64,000 nucleotides of DNA, taken from Ignavibacteriota bacterium (lineage in GTDB: Bacteria > Bacteroidota > Ignavibacteria > UBA10030). Position 1 is the first letter of the stretch, and the number at the start of each line of letters is the position of its first letter. The notes beneath the pieces are model-generated. The model was not told where the DNA came from and ran no database searches. It saw nothing but the letters and a program-made list of their open reading frames with translations. The stretch is from assembly GCA_003142475.1 (NCBI GenBank), contig PLMK01000008.1, positions 120,535-184,534 of the forward strand, written 5' to 3'. This document shows positions 8,997 to 18,270 of the stretch, in pieces. A program made the position numbers and the translations under genes.

Positions 8997-11114
8997 TCAA
9001 TGAATATAATATTTCTGGATATATTCTCCAAGCATCCTATTCGTGCTGAACTGCGACAGCAGTGTCTGCATTGCGTTTCGGATGCGCTTCAACCACGCGT
9101 GCGGAATACCTCGCTCATCACGGTCATAAAACTCCGGAATAACCGATTCGGAAAGGACTTTGAATAAGCTTTCAAAATCATGTTCATCTTGTGTTTCCAA
9201 ATCGGTTTCGTTCTGATCGTCACCAATATTCCAGCCATTATGTCCATTGTATCCTTCGCGCCACCAGCCATCCATAATGCTCAGATTCAACCCACCGTGG
9301 ATGGTGATTTTCATGCCGCTTGTTCCGCTGGCTTCAAGCGGACGGCGTGGATTATTCAGCCATACATCGGCACCGGAAATGAGATGACGGGCTACGTTAA
9401 TATCATAATTTTCAAGGAAGACAACTTTTCCGCTTAACTCTGGTTGGCGTGATATTTCTATGATATGTTGAATGAATTGTTTACCGTCATTATCATGTGG
9501 ATGTGCTTTACCCGCAAAGATGATTTGAAGCGGATGCTGTGGATCTGAAAATAACGGAATAATTTTTTCTAAATGTTTGAATATCAATGGTGCGCGTTTG
9601 TAGGTTGCGAACCTACGGGCAAATCCGATAGTCAATACGTCGGGAGATAAAATATGGCTCGTTGCAAGAGATGTGCCGCCCATTTGAATATATTTTTGCC
9701 GACGGGCATAGTCAACTAAATCACGCCGCAATGAATATCGCAATGCCCAGAGTTCCTCGTCGGTGGCAAGTTCGTCGTCTGCAATCTTCCTCCAAAATTT
9801 GGGTTCCATTAACTTAGCTGTCCAATCAAAACCAAGTCGTTTGTTCCAGAAATCGTGCGCGTGAGCTGTCGCCCATCCCGGTGTGTGGACCCCATTGGTG
9901 ATGTATCCGATGGGAACATCATCAACCTGTTTTCCGTGAAATAGTTCTTTCCACATTTCTCTGCTCACGTGTCCGTGCAATTCGCTGACACCATTTGCGG
10001 CGCGAGACATCTTGAGGGCGAGCACTGTCATAGTAAATGGTTCATCAGTTTTAGACGGGTACACACGACCGTACGACATTAACGCTTCGTGCGATAATCC
10101 TGTGGAATTCCAAAACTTGCCAAGTGCATATGCCATTAATTCGGAATTGAATCGATCGTGTCCTGCCGGTACAGGAGTATGAGTTGTGAAGACGCACCTT
10201 GAGCGAATCGTACGTTCTGCTTCTTCTTGATTTTTTCCGGATCCTAATTCCTGTTTGAGTAATTCCAGCACTAAAAACGCGGAATGTCCCTCGTTCATAT
10301 GAAAAACTGACGGCGTTATCCCTAGTGATTGTAAAAGTCGTACACCACCAATGCCAAGCACAATTTCCTGCCCGATGCGCGTGTCTATGTTGCCGCCATA
10401 CACCGTGGCAGTTAGTCCTTGGAAGTGCTGATCATTCTCTGGAAGATTTGTGTCGAGTAAATAAAGAGTTACACGACCGATATGCACAACCCATGTTTGG
10501 AAATAAACCGTACTGTGTCCAATTTCGACCGTGTTGAGTAAGCGGCCGCCTTCTGGTTGAAGTACAAGTTCCATCGGAAGACGATCTGGACTATTTGTGG
10601 GATACAATTCTTCCTGCCATCCAACTGCATTCAATCGCTGTTGGAAATATCCTTGTCGATAAAATAACCCGATCCCGATGAATGGTATGCCAAGGTCGCT
10701 TGCAGATTTAGTATGATCACCGGAAAGGATGCCAAGACCGCCGGAATAAATCGGCAGTGATTCATGTATACCAAATTCGGCGCTAAAATATGCTACCGGA
10801 TTCTTCAATGCTGATGCATTGTGTTTCGCCCATGTGGAAGTTTCTGCCATATAAGAATCGAACTTTTCCAGCACACTATATGTACGTCGAGATAATTCAT
10901 GGTCTCGCAGTCGGGCTTCTAATTCACATTCGGATATATCTTGCATGACTTCAACAGCATTGTGATTGGAATGCCGCCAAATATGTGGTGAAAGTTCATT
11001 AAAAAGAGCTTGGGCTTCCGGATTCCACGTCCACCACATATTCATCGAAAGAGTACGCAGGCGCTGCGCGAGAGAAATGTGAATATGATTTTTATTAATA
11101 GATAGTTCAGTCAT
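8997..11114 (-). CDS. glgP: Alpha-glucan (glycogen) phosphorylase, DUF3417-containing GT35
   Basis: A 705-residue protein. The N-terminus SLAQRLRTLSMNMWWTWNPE is the DUF3417 module of the bacterial/archaeal alpha-glucan phosphorylase branch. PVAYFSAEFGIHESLPIYSG and HMNEGHSAFL are family hallmarks, and GTSGMK near residue 600 carries the lysine that binds pyridoxal phosphate. It releases glucose-1-phosphate from storage glucan using inorganic phosphate. The start at 11114 (MTELSINKNH) has AGAGG nearby; an upstream in-frame start at 11222 would add 36 residues unlike the family. Acetate kinase lies just upstream in the same direction, so the two may form a sugar-to-acetate operon. Confidence 0.92.
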   Translation of the reverse strand: MTELSINKNHIHISLAQRLRTLSMNMWWTWNPEAQALFNELSPHIWRHSNHNAVEVMQDISECELEARLRDHELSRRTYSVLEKFDSYMAETSTWAKHNASALKNPVAYFSAEFGIHESLPIYSGGLGILSGDHTKSASDLGIPFIGIGLFYRQGYFQQRLNAVGWQEELYPTNSPDRLPMELVLQPEGGRLLNTVEIGHSTVYFQTWVVHIGRVTLYLLDTNLPENDQHFQGLTATVYGGNIDTRIGQEIVLGIGGVRLLQSLGITPSVFHMNEGHSAFLVLELLKQELGSGKNQEEAERTIRSRCVFTTHTPVPAGHDRFNSELMAYALGKFWNSTGLSHEALMSYGRVYPSKTDEPFTMTVLALKMSRAANGVSELHGHVSREMWKELFHGKQVDDVPIGYITNGVHTPGWATAHAHDFWNKRLGFDWTAKLMEPKFWRKIADDELATDEELWALRYSLRRDLVDYARRQKYIQMGGTSLATSHILSPDVLTIGFARRFATYKRAPLIFKHLEKIIPLFSDPQHPLQIIFAGKAHPHDNDGKQFIQHIIEISRQPELSGKVVFLENYDINVARHLISGADVWLNNPRRPLEASGTSGMKITIHGGLNLSIMDGWWREGYNGHNGWNIGDDQNETDLETQDEHDFESLFKVLSESVIPEFYDRDERGIPHAWLKRIRNAMQTLLSQFSTNRMLGEYIQKYYIH

Positions 11115-11262
11115 TTTACCTCTGTTTACTGATTCAATATTATTCACTATCAAGAATGCAAAATAATTGCTAATAAAACCAGGTAGAAATGTATCCATGA
11201 AAAACCAAAAGCGCGAACCCATAAGTCCGCGCTTATAATAGGATTAAATTCCGAAATTATTC

Positions 11263-12510
11263 CTACATTTTTCGAGGGACATCGAAGATACAGCGAACGG
11301 TATCACGTGCGATTAACAGTTCTTCATTGGTTGGGATGACGAATACCTTTACACGGCTTTTCTTTGTATTTATTTCTCCTTCTTTGCCCCCAACCTTTTC
11401 ACCGTTGAGTTGTTCGTCGATTTCGATGCCAAGCCATTCGAGATTGGCACAGATGCGCTCCCTAATAGGCGCGGCATTTTCACCAATACCTCCCGTGAAG
11501 ATGATGGCGTCTGTGCCATTCAATTCTGCAAGATATGAGCCGAGGTATTTCTTTGCACGCTGCGCAAAGATATTAATGGCAAGTGTGGCGCGGCGATCCT
11601 GATGATTTTTCGCTTCGTCCAATAAATCTCGCATATCGTTCGTTAAACCGGAAAGGCCGAGCAACCCAGATTGTTTATTAAGTAGAGTGCCGATTTCGCT
11701 CATCGACATGCCTTCTTTATGCGATAGAAACTCAAGTACTGCGGGATCGATATCGCCGCTGCGCGTTCCCATTACCAACCCTTCCAATGGAGAGAATCCC
11801 ATCGACGTATCGAAAGATGCTCCATTCTTGATGGCACATGCCGAGCACCCGTTACCGAGATGCATAGTGATTATGTTCGTCTCTTCACGAGTCTTGCCGG
11901 TCAACTGTCTATATCGGAATGCTACATAACGGTGCGAAGTCCCATGAAATCCGTACCGTCGTATCTTATGCCGTTGATAAAGTTGGTACGGAATAGCATA
12001 CAGAAACGATGACTCCGGCATTGTAGAATGGAATGATGTATCAAATACTGCAACTGCTGGAACACCGGTTCCGAGAAGTTCACGCGCAGCATTAATGCCT
12101 TTCAAGTTTGCCGGATTATGCAATGGAGCAAGGTCAATGCAGTCTTCAATTCCGCGAATTACCGAGTCGTCAATGATGATGGATTTTGTGAACATCTCAG
12201 CACCATGTACAACACGGTGGCCAACAGCGTGAATGTCTGCAAGCGATTGGATACCGGGAATTTGTGCATCAGTAGAGATAATCCATTTAACAACATAGTC
12301 AAGCGCTGCTTTATGATCGCGCAAAGGAGCCACATGTTTTATCGGAGCTTTGCCGGCAGCTTGAAATGTGACTAGTGCTTGATTACTGATCCGTTCAATG
12401 ATACCTTTTGCAAGTTGTTTGTCCGCATCTTTTTCAATCATCTCAAGATCAGTCTGAATGATTTGGAATTTAAGAGACGAACTGCCGCAATTTAATACTA
12501 GTACGTTCAT
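11263..12510 (-). CDS. ackA: Acetate kinase
   Basis: A 415-residue ASKHA-fold kinase. MNVLVLNCGSSSLKFQ at the N-terminus, RRYGFHGTSHRYV (catalytic His region) in the middle, HLGNGCSACAI (phosphate loop) and IIFTGGIGENA near the C-terminus are all acetate kinase signatures. It interconverts acetate + ATP and acetyl phosphate + ADP. Length is slightly above the usual 400, with an insertion near residue 380. No phosphotransacetylase gene is adjacent. It reads into glgP after a gap of about 150 bases. Confidence 0.95.
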   Translation of the reverse strand: MNVLVLNCGSSSLKFQIIQTDLEMIEKDADKQLAKGIIERISNQALVTFQAAGKAPIKHVAPLRDHKAALDYVVKWIISTDAQIPGIQSLADIHAVGHRVVHGAEMFTKSIIIDDSVIRGIEDCIDLAPLHNPANLKGINAARELLGTGVPAVAVFDTSFHSTMPESSFLYAIPYQLYQRHKIRRYGFHGTSHRYVAFRYRQLTGKTREETNIITMHLGNGCSACAIKNGASFDTSMGFSPLEGLVMGTRSGDIDPAVLEFLSHKEGMSMSEIGTLLNKQSGLLGLSGLTNDMRDLLDEAKNHQDRRATLAINIFAQRAKKYLGSYLAELNGTDAIIFTGGIGENAAPIRERICANLEWLGIEIDEQLNGEKVGGKEGEINTKKSRVKVFVIPTNEELLIARDTVRCIFDVPRKM

Positions 12511-13290
12511 AATTCAATTCAAATAATAAGTGAAATGGAAAGAGTAGCGGTTCTGTTTTTTAGAAATGCACCACTCTGTTAACTTTAAAAATAACCTGTT
12601 AAACGTACGGCTTTGTTGCTGAAAACTCAAGTTAGGTTTGCTTCATTTTCCAGATCTTTTTGCCTTCTTCATACAAAAAACAGACTGATTTACTCGTTGA
12701 CGTGGTTGCCAAGCTTAAGCTAACAGATTGCTTTGGTTTTTTGTTGGTTGTTATTGCTGATTGCCCGATAGGCACCGTACATTCTTGTTTCTATATGGGT
12801 CAAAGGCAATTAAAGGCAAAACTCTTCAATTATGCCAAGGAAAACAGATATATCCTCAAAGGTTCTCAAGGTTAAGACATTCACGAAATCACACTTTCAC
12901 TAAAAACGTAATTATTCTTTCTAAAAAGGATTAATCCCCTTTTCAATATTTCGGGCGATTCCCGATTAAATAATTCATTAGTACACTTATACAGTTGAGT
13001 AGAGGAGTATGCACTCCGTGAAGGATGGAAGAGAAAGAACTTATTAACCGAATTACGTCATAATGGAATGCTTTCCCACGAAGAAACAGAAAGGTTTCTG
13101 AATGCTGAGATAATTACACAAGATAATTCTTTATATAAAAAGAGAACAATGGTTGTTTGATCAGTTTATGTATCATATAAGTATGAACAGACACAAAAAA
13201 CTATAATGAAAGGAAAAAAGATATAAAGTAGTTGATTGTTGCGATATGTTTTCAGTGCCTTGAATAAAATCACAGGTGGAGGGTTTTCAT
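12511..13290. other. Intergenic stretch with no convincing gene
   Basis: About 780 AT-rich bases between the divergent ackA and GLUG-protein loci. Several short frames occur but none has a good start signal and family-like sequence. A decayed-looking frame at 12999-13160 is listed separately. A motif TTCATTTTCCAGAT at about 12640 recurs at about 15260 on the far side of the GLUG gene. Confidence 0.5.
12999..13160 (+). pseudogene. Possible gene remnant without a start codon
   Basis: An open frame of 53 codons between a TGA at 12996 and a TGA at 13158. Its translation (for example LLTELRHNGMLSHEETERF) has the composition of a real helical protein, but no ATG, GTG or TTG begins it and no family is recognised. 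It may be the tail of a decayed gene, or chance. Confidence 0.2.
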
Positions 13291-13398
13291 ATGAAGAATG
13301 ATAGGAAAATGGAGCGCGAACTGACGCAGAGTTGGAATCTGCCTATCAAACAAGCAGCGATCATTCATCTTGACATTGCAACCTGGAGATTATTATGA
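13291..13398 (+). CDS. 35-residue leader peptide coupled to the GLUG-repeat gene
   Basis: An ATG at 13291 preceded by the strong ribosome-binding site GGTGGAGGG starts a 35-codon frame (MKNDRKMERELTQSWNLPIK and onward). Its TGA at 13396-13398 overlaps the ATG of the next gene at 13395 in an ATGA junction. The big gene has no strong site of its own, so translation of this mini-ORF probably delivers ribosomes to it. The peptide is basic at first and ends hydrophobic, with no recognised family. It may be a regulatory leader rather than a functional protein. Confidence 0.55.
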   Translation: MKNDRKMERELTQSWNLPIKQAAIIHLDIATWRLL

Positions 13399-15092
13399 AA
13401 ACTTTTTTCCATTTGTACATTGCTATCTTTACCACTTTAGTACTTACAGTATCTGCATTTGCACAAACGGCGGATCCGCCTTCAGGATCTGGTACGTTGG
13501 GCGATCCGTATCTTATTGCAACGCTTAACAACCTCTATTGGATTACACAAAACAGCGGTGAATGGGGTAAGGTTTACAAACAAACTGCGGACATTGATGC
13601 CACAACAGATTCTACTTGGGATGGGAAACAAGGATTTACTCCAATTGGAAATGACACGACAAACTTCACCGGCTCGTACGATGGGCAAACATACAAAATA
13701 ACTGGTCTGTATATTAACCGATCGACAAATTATCAGGGTCTATTGGGATATGTAAATAGTGCTGCAATCACAAATATAAAGCTCGAAGGTGTGAACATAT
13801 TCTATTGTGGAGGGAGTGTCGGTGGCTTGATTGGGTATCAAGTTGGTGGTACCGTCACTAACTGCTACAGTACCGGCTATGTAACGGGTTACTGTGTCGG
13901 TGGTTTGATAGGGGAGCAACATGGGGGCACCGTCAGTAACTGCTACAGCGCTGGCGATGTATTTGGTATGGGTGCCGGTGGCTTAATAGGGGAGCAGGAT
14001 GGTGGTACCGTCAGTAACTGCTACAGCACTGGCCCTGTAGAGGGATATAGTGTTTGTGTCGGCGGTTTGATTGGAGATCAAAAGAATTCTGCTACTGTCA
14101 GTGACTGCTATAGTACCAGCTCTGTGACGGGTTCTCATATATTCTGTGGTGGTTTGATTGGGTTTCAAGAGAATTCCACAGCAAGTAACTGTCACAGCAC
14201 CGGCTTTGTAGAAGCTCATGGCTTATCTTCTGTGGTAGGTGGCTTGATTGGACTACAACGTGGTAGCATAATCGCTAACTGCTACAGCACTGGCGATATA
14301 TATGGTTTTTGTGTCGGTGGCTTGATAGGGTGGCAAGATAGTGGCACCATCAGTAACTGTTACAGTACTGGTCCTGTGGATGGTGGATTTGGGAGTGTCG
14401 GTGGCTTGATAGGGTGGCAAGATGGTGGGACCATCAGTAACTGTTACTGCACAGGCCCTGTAGAGGGATATAGTGGGAGTGTCGGTGGCTTGATTGGGAA
14501 TCAAAGTGGCATCGTTAGTAACTGCTTCAGCACAGGCAATGTACATAGCTTTGACACTGATGCTGGTGGCTTGATTGGGGAGCAAAAATCTGGCACTGCA
14601 AGTAACTGCTTCTGGGATATACAAACTTCTAATCAATTAAGCAGTGCCGGTGGAATCGGTAAAAGCACAAGCGCAATGAAAACACAATCTACTTTTATCG
14701 GTGCTGGCTGGGATGTTACTATTTGGAGTATGGAACACGGAAAAAATAATGGATATCCTTACTTAAAGTGGCAATATCTTCCGCTACCGGTGGAATTAAC
14801 TGAAGTCGAGATTCGAGTTGTGCCAAAAGAGTTAACTTTGGCACAAAATTATCCCAACCCTTTCAATCCATCCACAACAATGGAATTCACTGTGCCGGAA
14901 AATGGTCGCGCATCATTGAAAATTTACAATACGATAGGTCAGTTGGTTGCAACTGCCTTTGACGGCGATGTAAATGCTGGGAACATACAAAAAGTTACGT
15001 TTACCGCTTCGCACTTATCGAGTGGTGTGTACTTCTCTCGGTTGGAATATAACGGGAAGACGCTTCTGAAGAAATTAGTATTGATGAAGTGA
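13395..15092 (+). CDS. Secreted GLUG-repeat protein with type IX secretion sorting domain
   Basis: A 565-residue protein. Residues 1-23 are a signal peptide (MKTFFHLYIAIFTTLVLTVS). From about 140 to 410 there are roughly eleven tandem GLUG repeats of the form GGLIG-x-Q-x-GGTVSNCYSTG, which predict a beta-helix-like surface. The last 80 residues contain LAQNYPNPFNPSTT and end in a lysine-rich strand, the type A C-terminal sorting domain recognised by the type IX secretion machine of Bacteroidota and relatives. It is probably cell-surface attached or secreted, perhaps an adhesin or polymer-binding protein. It is translationally coupled to a 35-residue leader. Confidence 0.85.
   Translation: MKTFFHLYIAIFTTLVLTVSAFAQTADPPSGSGTLGDPYLIATLNNLYWITQNSGEWGKVYKQTADIDATTDSTWDGKQGFTPIGNDTTNFTGSYDGQTYKITGLYINRSTNYQGLLGYVNSAAITNIKLEGVNIFYCGGSVGGLIGYQVGGTVTNCYSTGYVTGYCVGGLIGEQHGGTVSNCYSAGDVFGMGAGGLIGEQDGGTVSNCYSTGPVEGYSVCVGGLIGDQKNSATVSDCYSTSSVTGSHIFCGGLIGFQENSTASNCHSTGFVEAHGLSSVVGGLIGLQRGSIIANCYSTGDIYGFCVGGLIGWQDSGTISNCYSTGPVDGGFGSVGGLIGWQDGGTISNCYCTGPVEGYSGSVGGLIGNQSGIVSNCFSTGNVHSFDTDAGGLIGEQKSGTASNCFWDIQTSNQLSSAGGIGKSTSAMKTQSTFIGAGWDVTIWSMEHGKNNGYPYLKWQYLPLPVELTEVEIRVVPKELTLAQNYPNPFNPSTTMEFTVPENGRASLKIYNTIGQLVATAFDGDVNAGNIQKVTFTASHLSSGVYFSRLEYNGKTLLKKLVLMK
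13806..14612 (+). repeat. Tandem coding repeats (GLUG units)
   Basis: About eleven imperfect units of roughly 65-85 bases, each containing a version of GGTGGCTTGATTGGG and AGTAACTGCTACAGCAC. They encode the GLUG motifs. Long antisense open frames here are a by-product of the repetition. Confidence 0.8.
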
Positions 15093-15120
15093 CCTGAGGT
15101 CGCAAGCACGATCGAAGGTA

Positions 15121-15199
15121 ATCCCGAAACCTTTTGGGATCTGATGTTAAGAACCTTCAGAAGGTCTCAGAGTATAAACAGAGAAACCTTTCGGAGGTT
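15121..15199. repeat. Three short palindromes downstream of the GLUG gene
   Basis: ATCCC/GGGAT at 15121-15140, ACCTTC/GAAGGT at 15153-15165 and AACCT/AGGTT at 15185-15199 form three successive small hairpins sharing the word AACCTT. They sit in the 240-base gap before the helicase and may act as a terminator or be decayed copies of a palindromic repeat. Confidence 0.4.
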
Positions 15200-15332
15200 G
15201 CTAAACCTATGTGAGAAGATTGTTCGATTTTTATTTTTACAAGCTTCATAACGTTCATTTCATTTTCCAGATTTTTTCCGCTATCTTCATTCATGAAACT
15301 CATTATTCATAAATTCATTTGTTCAGTATTAA

Positions 15333-16343
15333 ATGAAGAAATTCACGCTTAAACCGCTCCCCGGCGATCATCTTCACCTTGTCCAGCCGCAACATTTGTG
15401 CATCAATTATAAACAGGAATTGAACGACGCACAGTACGAGGCGGCTACGTCGATCAATGGTCCGCATCTTATCATTGCCGGAGCGGGAACTGGAAAGACG
15501 CGCACAATCGTGTACCGCGTGGCGTACCTTGTGGAGTTAGGTGTAAAGCCGGATTCTGTGCTGCTTTTGACGTTTACACGAAAAGCCGCGCAGGAAATGC
15601 TGCGCAAGGCATCAATATTATTAGACAGCCGATGCGACCAAATCTCAGGAGGAACATTTCACTCCTTCGCGAACAGCGTCCTGCGGAAGTATGCCGGTCA
15701 ACTTGGTTACGAAAGTAATTTCACAATTCTTGATCAGACAGATGCCGAAGATGTTGTCAATCTTATTCGTACACGGCAAAAATTAGACACGAAAGAAAGA
15801 CGATTCCCGCGCAAGGAAACGATTTACGATCTTTACAGCCGATCGTTGAACACGATGACATCGGTGAAAGAATTATTAGCGATGGATTATCCACAGTACC
15901 TTGAAATCGAAACCGATATCGTTGCGCTTCATGCCGCTTACGTGAAATATAAGCATGAACATAATTTGATGGATTATGATGATCTGCTCCTTAATCTTGC
16001 ATTGCTTCTTCGTAAGAACGAAGCCGTACGTGCGACACTCTCTGATCGCTACAAATATATTATGGTGGATGAATATCAGGACACGAACAGATTGCAAGCG
16101 GAGATTGTGAAACTGCTTGCGTTTAAACACCGGAACCTGATGGTTGTCGGTGATGATGCGCAGTGCATTTATTCCTTTCGCGGTTCTACGATTCGGAATA
16201 TCCTTTCATTCGGTGAGGAATTCAAAGACTGCAAAATAATTAAGTTGGAAGAAAATTTTAGAAGCACGCAGCCAATATTAAATTTGGCAAATGAAATTTT
16301 GTTGAAGGGTGGAGGAAGGTTGGATGATACTAAAAAACGGTAA
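15333..16343 (+). CDS. UvrD/Rep-family helicase, N-terminal half of a split gene
   Basis: 336 residues carrying the first half of a superfamily 1 helicase: Q motif (LNDAQYEAA), Walker A AGAGTGKTRT, motif Ia TFTRKAAQEM, Walker B MVDEYQDTN, motif III VVGDDAQCIYSFRGS and motif IV LEENFRST. It stops at a TAA at 16341, and the remaining motifs are in the next frame 52 bases on. The interruption contains two in-frame TAA codons and about 80 bases that do not look like helicase sequence. Alone this half would lack motifs V and VI and should not unwind DNA. It is either a pseudogene or one of two separately made halves. Confidence 0.75.
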   Translation: MKKFTLKPLPGDHLHLVQPQHLCINYKQELNDAQYEAATSINGPHLIIAGAGTGKTRTIVYRVAYLVELGVKPDSVLLLTFTRKAAQEMLRKASILLDSRCDQISGGTFHSFANSVLRKYAGQLGYESNFTILDQTDAEDVVNLIRTRQKLDTKERRFPRKETIYDLYSRSLNTMTSVKELLAMDYPQYLEIETDIVALHAAYVKYKHEHNLMDYDDLLLNLALLLRKNEAVRATLSDRYKYIMVDEYQDTNRLQAEIVKLLAFKHRNLMVVGDDAQCIYSFRGSTIRNILSFGEEFKDCKIIKLEENFRSTQPILNLANEILLKGGGRLDDTKKR

Positions 16344-16394
16344 TTGATTATTGGAAGTTACTATCAGCGAAAAATGACTAACCAACGGTTATAA

Positions 16395-17420
16395 ATGTAC
16401 ACTAAAGAGCTTTTTACAAAAAAATCAGGCGGAACTTTGCCGCAGCTTGTTTCCGCTCAAACGGAAAACCAACAGTCGCGTTACGTGGTACAAAAGATTC
16501 TTGAATACCGCGAAGCGGGTATTCCACTGGAAGAAATGGCTGTCTTGTTCCGCTCATCTTTTCATTCGTTTGATCTGGAAATTGAGCTCGCAAAAGCGAA
16601 TATTCCATTTCTCAAATTTGGCGGATTTAAGTTTATTGAAACAGCACATGTGAAGGATGTTATTGCATATTTGCGTGTGCTGGAAAATCCGCGCGATGTA
16701 GTTTCATGGAATCGCATCCTATTACTGATTGATGGTGTTGGTCCGCGCACAGCGGAAAAAGTTGTGGATGATATTCTCAAACGGCGCGTTGGTCTGGCGA
16801 AGGAATTTAAGGAGGCTGTTACTGCTACGACGAAGTTTTGGATGGACTACGGCAGTTACCCGGATTCTGTCAGAAAGTTATTCACCATGCTCAAAGACAT
16901 CGCCGCCTCTGCTGTTCCGCCGTCAGAAAAAACATTTCACATTCTTCAATATTACGAACCGATTCTGCATGCGCGGTATGAAGATCATTTAAAAAGGAAA
17001 AAAGATCTCGACACGTTCCAAAATATCACCGAACGTTACAAGTCGATAGATGAATTATTAACCGATCTTGCGCTTGAACCGCCGAATGAAAGCATAGCCG
17101 ACATCGAATCACCAGGTCCGGAAACAGAATATCTAACGCTATCCACCATTCATAGCGCCAAAGGATTGGAGTGGAACACCGTGTTCATTATCTACGCACT
17201 TGAAGGGAGATTCCCGACAATGCGTTCTGCTGCAAGCGATGAGGAAATGGAAGAAGAACGCCGCTTGATGTACGTTGCTTGCACACGCGCAAAAGAACAT
17301 CTTATCATCACGTATCCAATGAATATATATGACCGTGAAAGCGGTCTGATCCTCACAAAACCGTCGCGGTTCATCGAAGGCATTGGCGAGAATTTGTTAG
17401 AGCCATGGGTAGTGGAGTAG
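16395..17420 (+). CDS. UvrD/Rep-family helicase, C-terminal half of a split gene
   Basis: 341 residues with the second half of the helicase: YTKELFTKKSGG continues where the first half breaks off, then domain 2B, motif V (LSTIHSAKGLEWNTVFII) and motif VI (RRLMYVACTRAKEHL). It is in the same reading frame as the first half, so a simple loss of the intervening stops would restore one protein of about 690 residues. The ATG at 16395 has no clear ribosome-binding site and follows a TAA directly. Both halves keep their catalytic residues, suggesting the break is recent or the halves are complementing. Confidence 0.75.
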   Translation: MYTKELFTKKSGGTLPQLVSAQTENQQSRYVVQKILEYREAGIPLEEMAVLFRSSFHSFDLEIELAKANIPFLKFGGFKFIETAHVKDVIAYLRVLENPRDVVSWNRILLLIDGVGPRTAEKVVDDILKRRVGLAKEFKEAVTATTKFWMDYGSYPDSVRKLFTMLKDIAASAVPPSEKTFHILQYYEPILHARYEDHLKRKKDLDTFQNITERYKSIDELLTDLALEPPNESIADIESPGPETEYLTLSTIHSAKGLEWNTVFIIYALEGRFPTMRSAASDEEMEEERRLMYVACTRAKEHLIITYPMNIYDRESGLILTKPSRFIEGIGENLLEPWVVE

Positions 17421-17439
17421 AAACAACAGATAATGATGA

Positions 17440-18270
17440 GTGATGAATAATGAATTCCCCAATGCGAATTTCCCAGTGCCCGAAAATCAATTAACAAATT
17501 ATCCAATCACAGAATCGAACATTCCAAAATGTGTAATACTCGCCGCTGGTGCTTCTACGCGTTTGCGTCCATTAACGAATGCAATGCCCAAATGTCTGCT
17601 AAAAGTTTGCGGGAAGACATTACTTGAACGGACTATAGAAAACGTTCTCACTGCCGGGATCAAAGAAATTGCAATAGTTATTGGTTACCGGGCAGAAATG
17701 ATTCGTGAATTTGTAAAACAACGGTTTCCTCAGCAGAGAATTCATTTCATCCTTAATCCCAACTACGCTAGTACAAACAATGCTTATTCGCTCTTGCTCG
17801 GGCGTCGATTTCTTGAGGATGAAGACAGGAAAGTGAACTATAATTTGCTCCTGCTCGATTCGGATATTCTATTTTCCAGTAAATCATTACCCTATCTTCT
17901 AAGTATCAAGGCAGATAATAAAATTGCTGTGCGTGTATCGGGTGAGCATGATGAAGAAGAGGTTCAGGTTGGGATAAATCCAGATGGGAATATTAACTTT
18001 ATTGGTAAGAAACAAGTTCTCAATAATACAACCGGCGAATCAATTGGAATTGAATTGTTTTCTGCAGAAGCTGCTGCAAGGTTGTTTGCTGTTTTAGATC
18101 GACGTATACGGGAGGAAATTGGCAGATCTGAATTTTATGAAGCAGCATTTCAAGAAATGATCGATGAAGGTGTCATGCTAAAAGCTGTGGATGTGAGTGC
18201 ATTCCCGACAATAGAGATTGATACTCCAGAGGATCTCGAACTAGCAAAGCGGCTAAAGGTCGATGAATAG
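17440..18270 (+). CDS. Sugar/inositol-phosphate nucleotidyltransferase
   Basis: A 276-residue protein starting with GTG (17440) or the ATG right after it. VILAAGASTRLRPLT and PKCLLKVCGKTLLERTIEN are the nucleotide-binding signature of NDP-sugar pyrophosphorylases, and LLLLDSDILF gives the metal-binding aspartates. The acceptor-binding part (EEEVQVGINPDGNINFIGKK) resembles the inositol-1-phosphate or phosphocholine cytidylyltransferase branch more than sugar enzymes. It overlaps by 8 bases the CDP-alcohol phosphotransferase that would use a CDP-activated product, so a CTP-dependent reaction is likely. The exact alcohol is unknown. Confidence 0.8.
   Translation: MMNNEFPNANFPVPENQLTNYPITESNIPKCVILAAGASTRLRPLTNAMPKCLLKVCGKTLLERTIENVLTAGIKEIAIVIGYRAEMIREFVKQRFPQQRIHFILNPNYASTNNAYSLLLGRRFLEDEDRKVNYNLLLLDSDILFSSKSLPYLLSIKADNKIAVRVSGEHDEEEVQVGINPDGNINFIGKKQVLNNTTGESIGIELFSAEAAARLFAVLDRRIREEIGRSEFYEAAFQEMIDEGVMLKAVDVSAFPTIEIDTPEDLELAKRLKVDE

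Noticed and set aside
12660..12875. Open frame of 71 codons in the 12.5-13.3 kb gap
   Set aside because: No ribosome-binding site, no recognisable family and no membrane or helix pattern that stands out.
13806..14612. Possible CRISPR-like repeat array
   Set aside because: Repeats are imperfect, in frame and encode GLUG motifs; there are no uniform repeats or spacers.
14253..14636. Antisense open frame of 127 codons inside the GLUG gene
   Set aside because: Created by the tandem coding repeats; its translation is just the repeat read backward, with no start signal.
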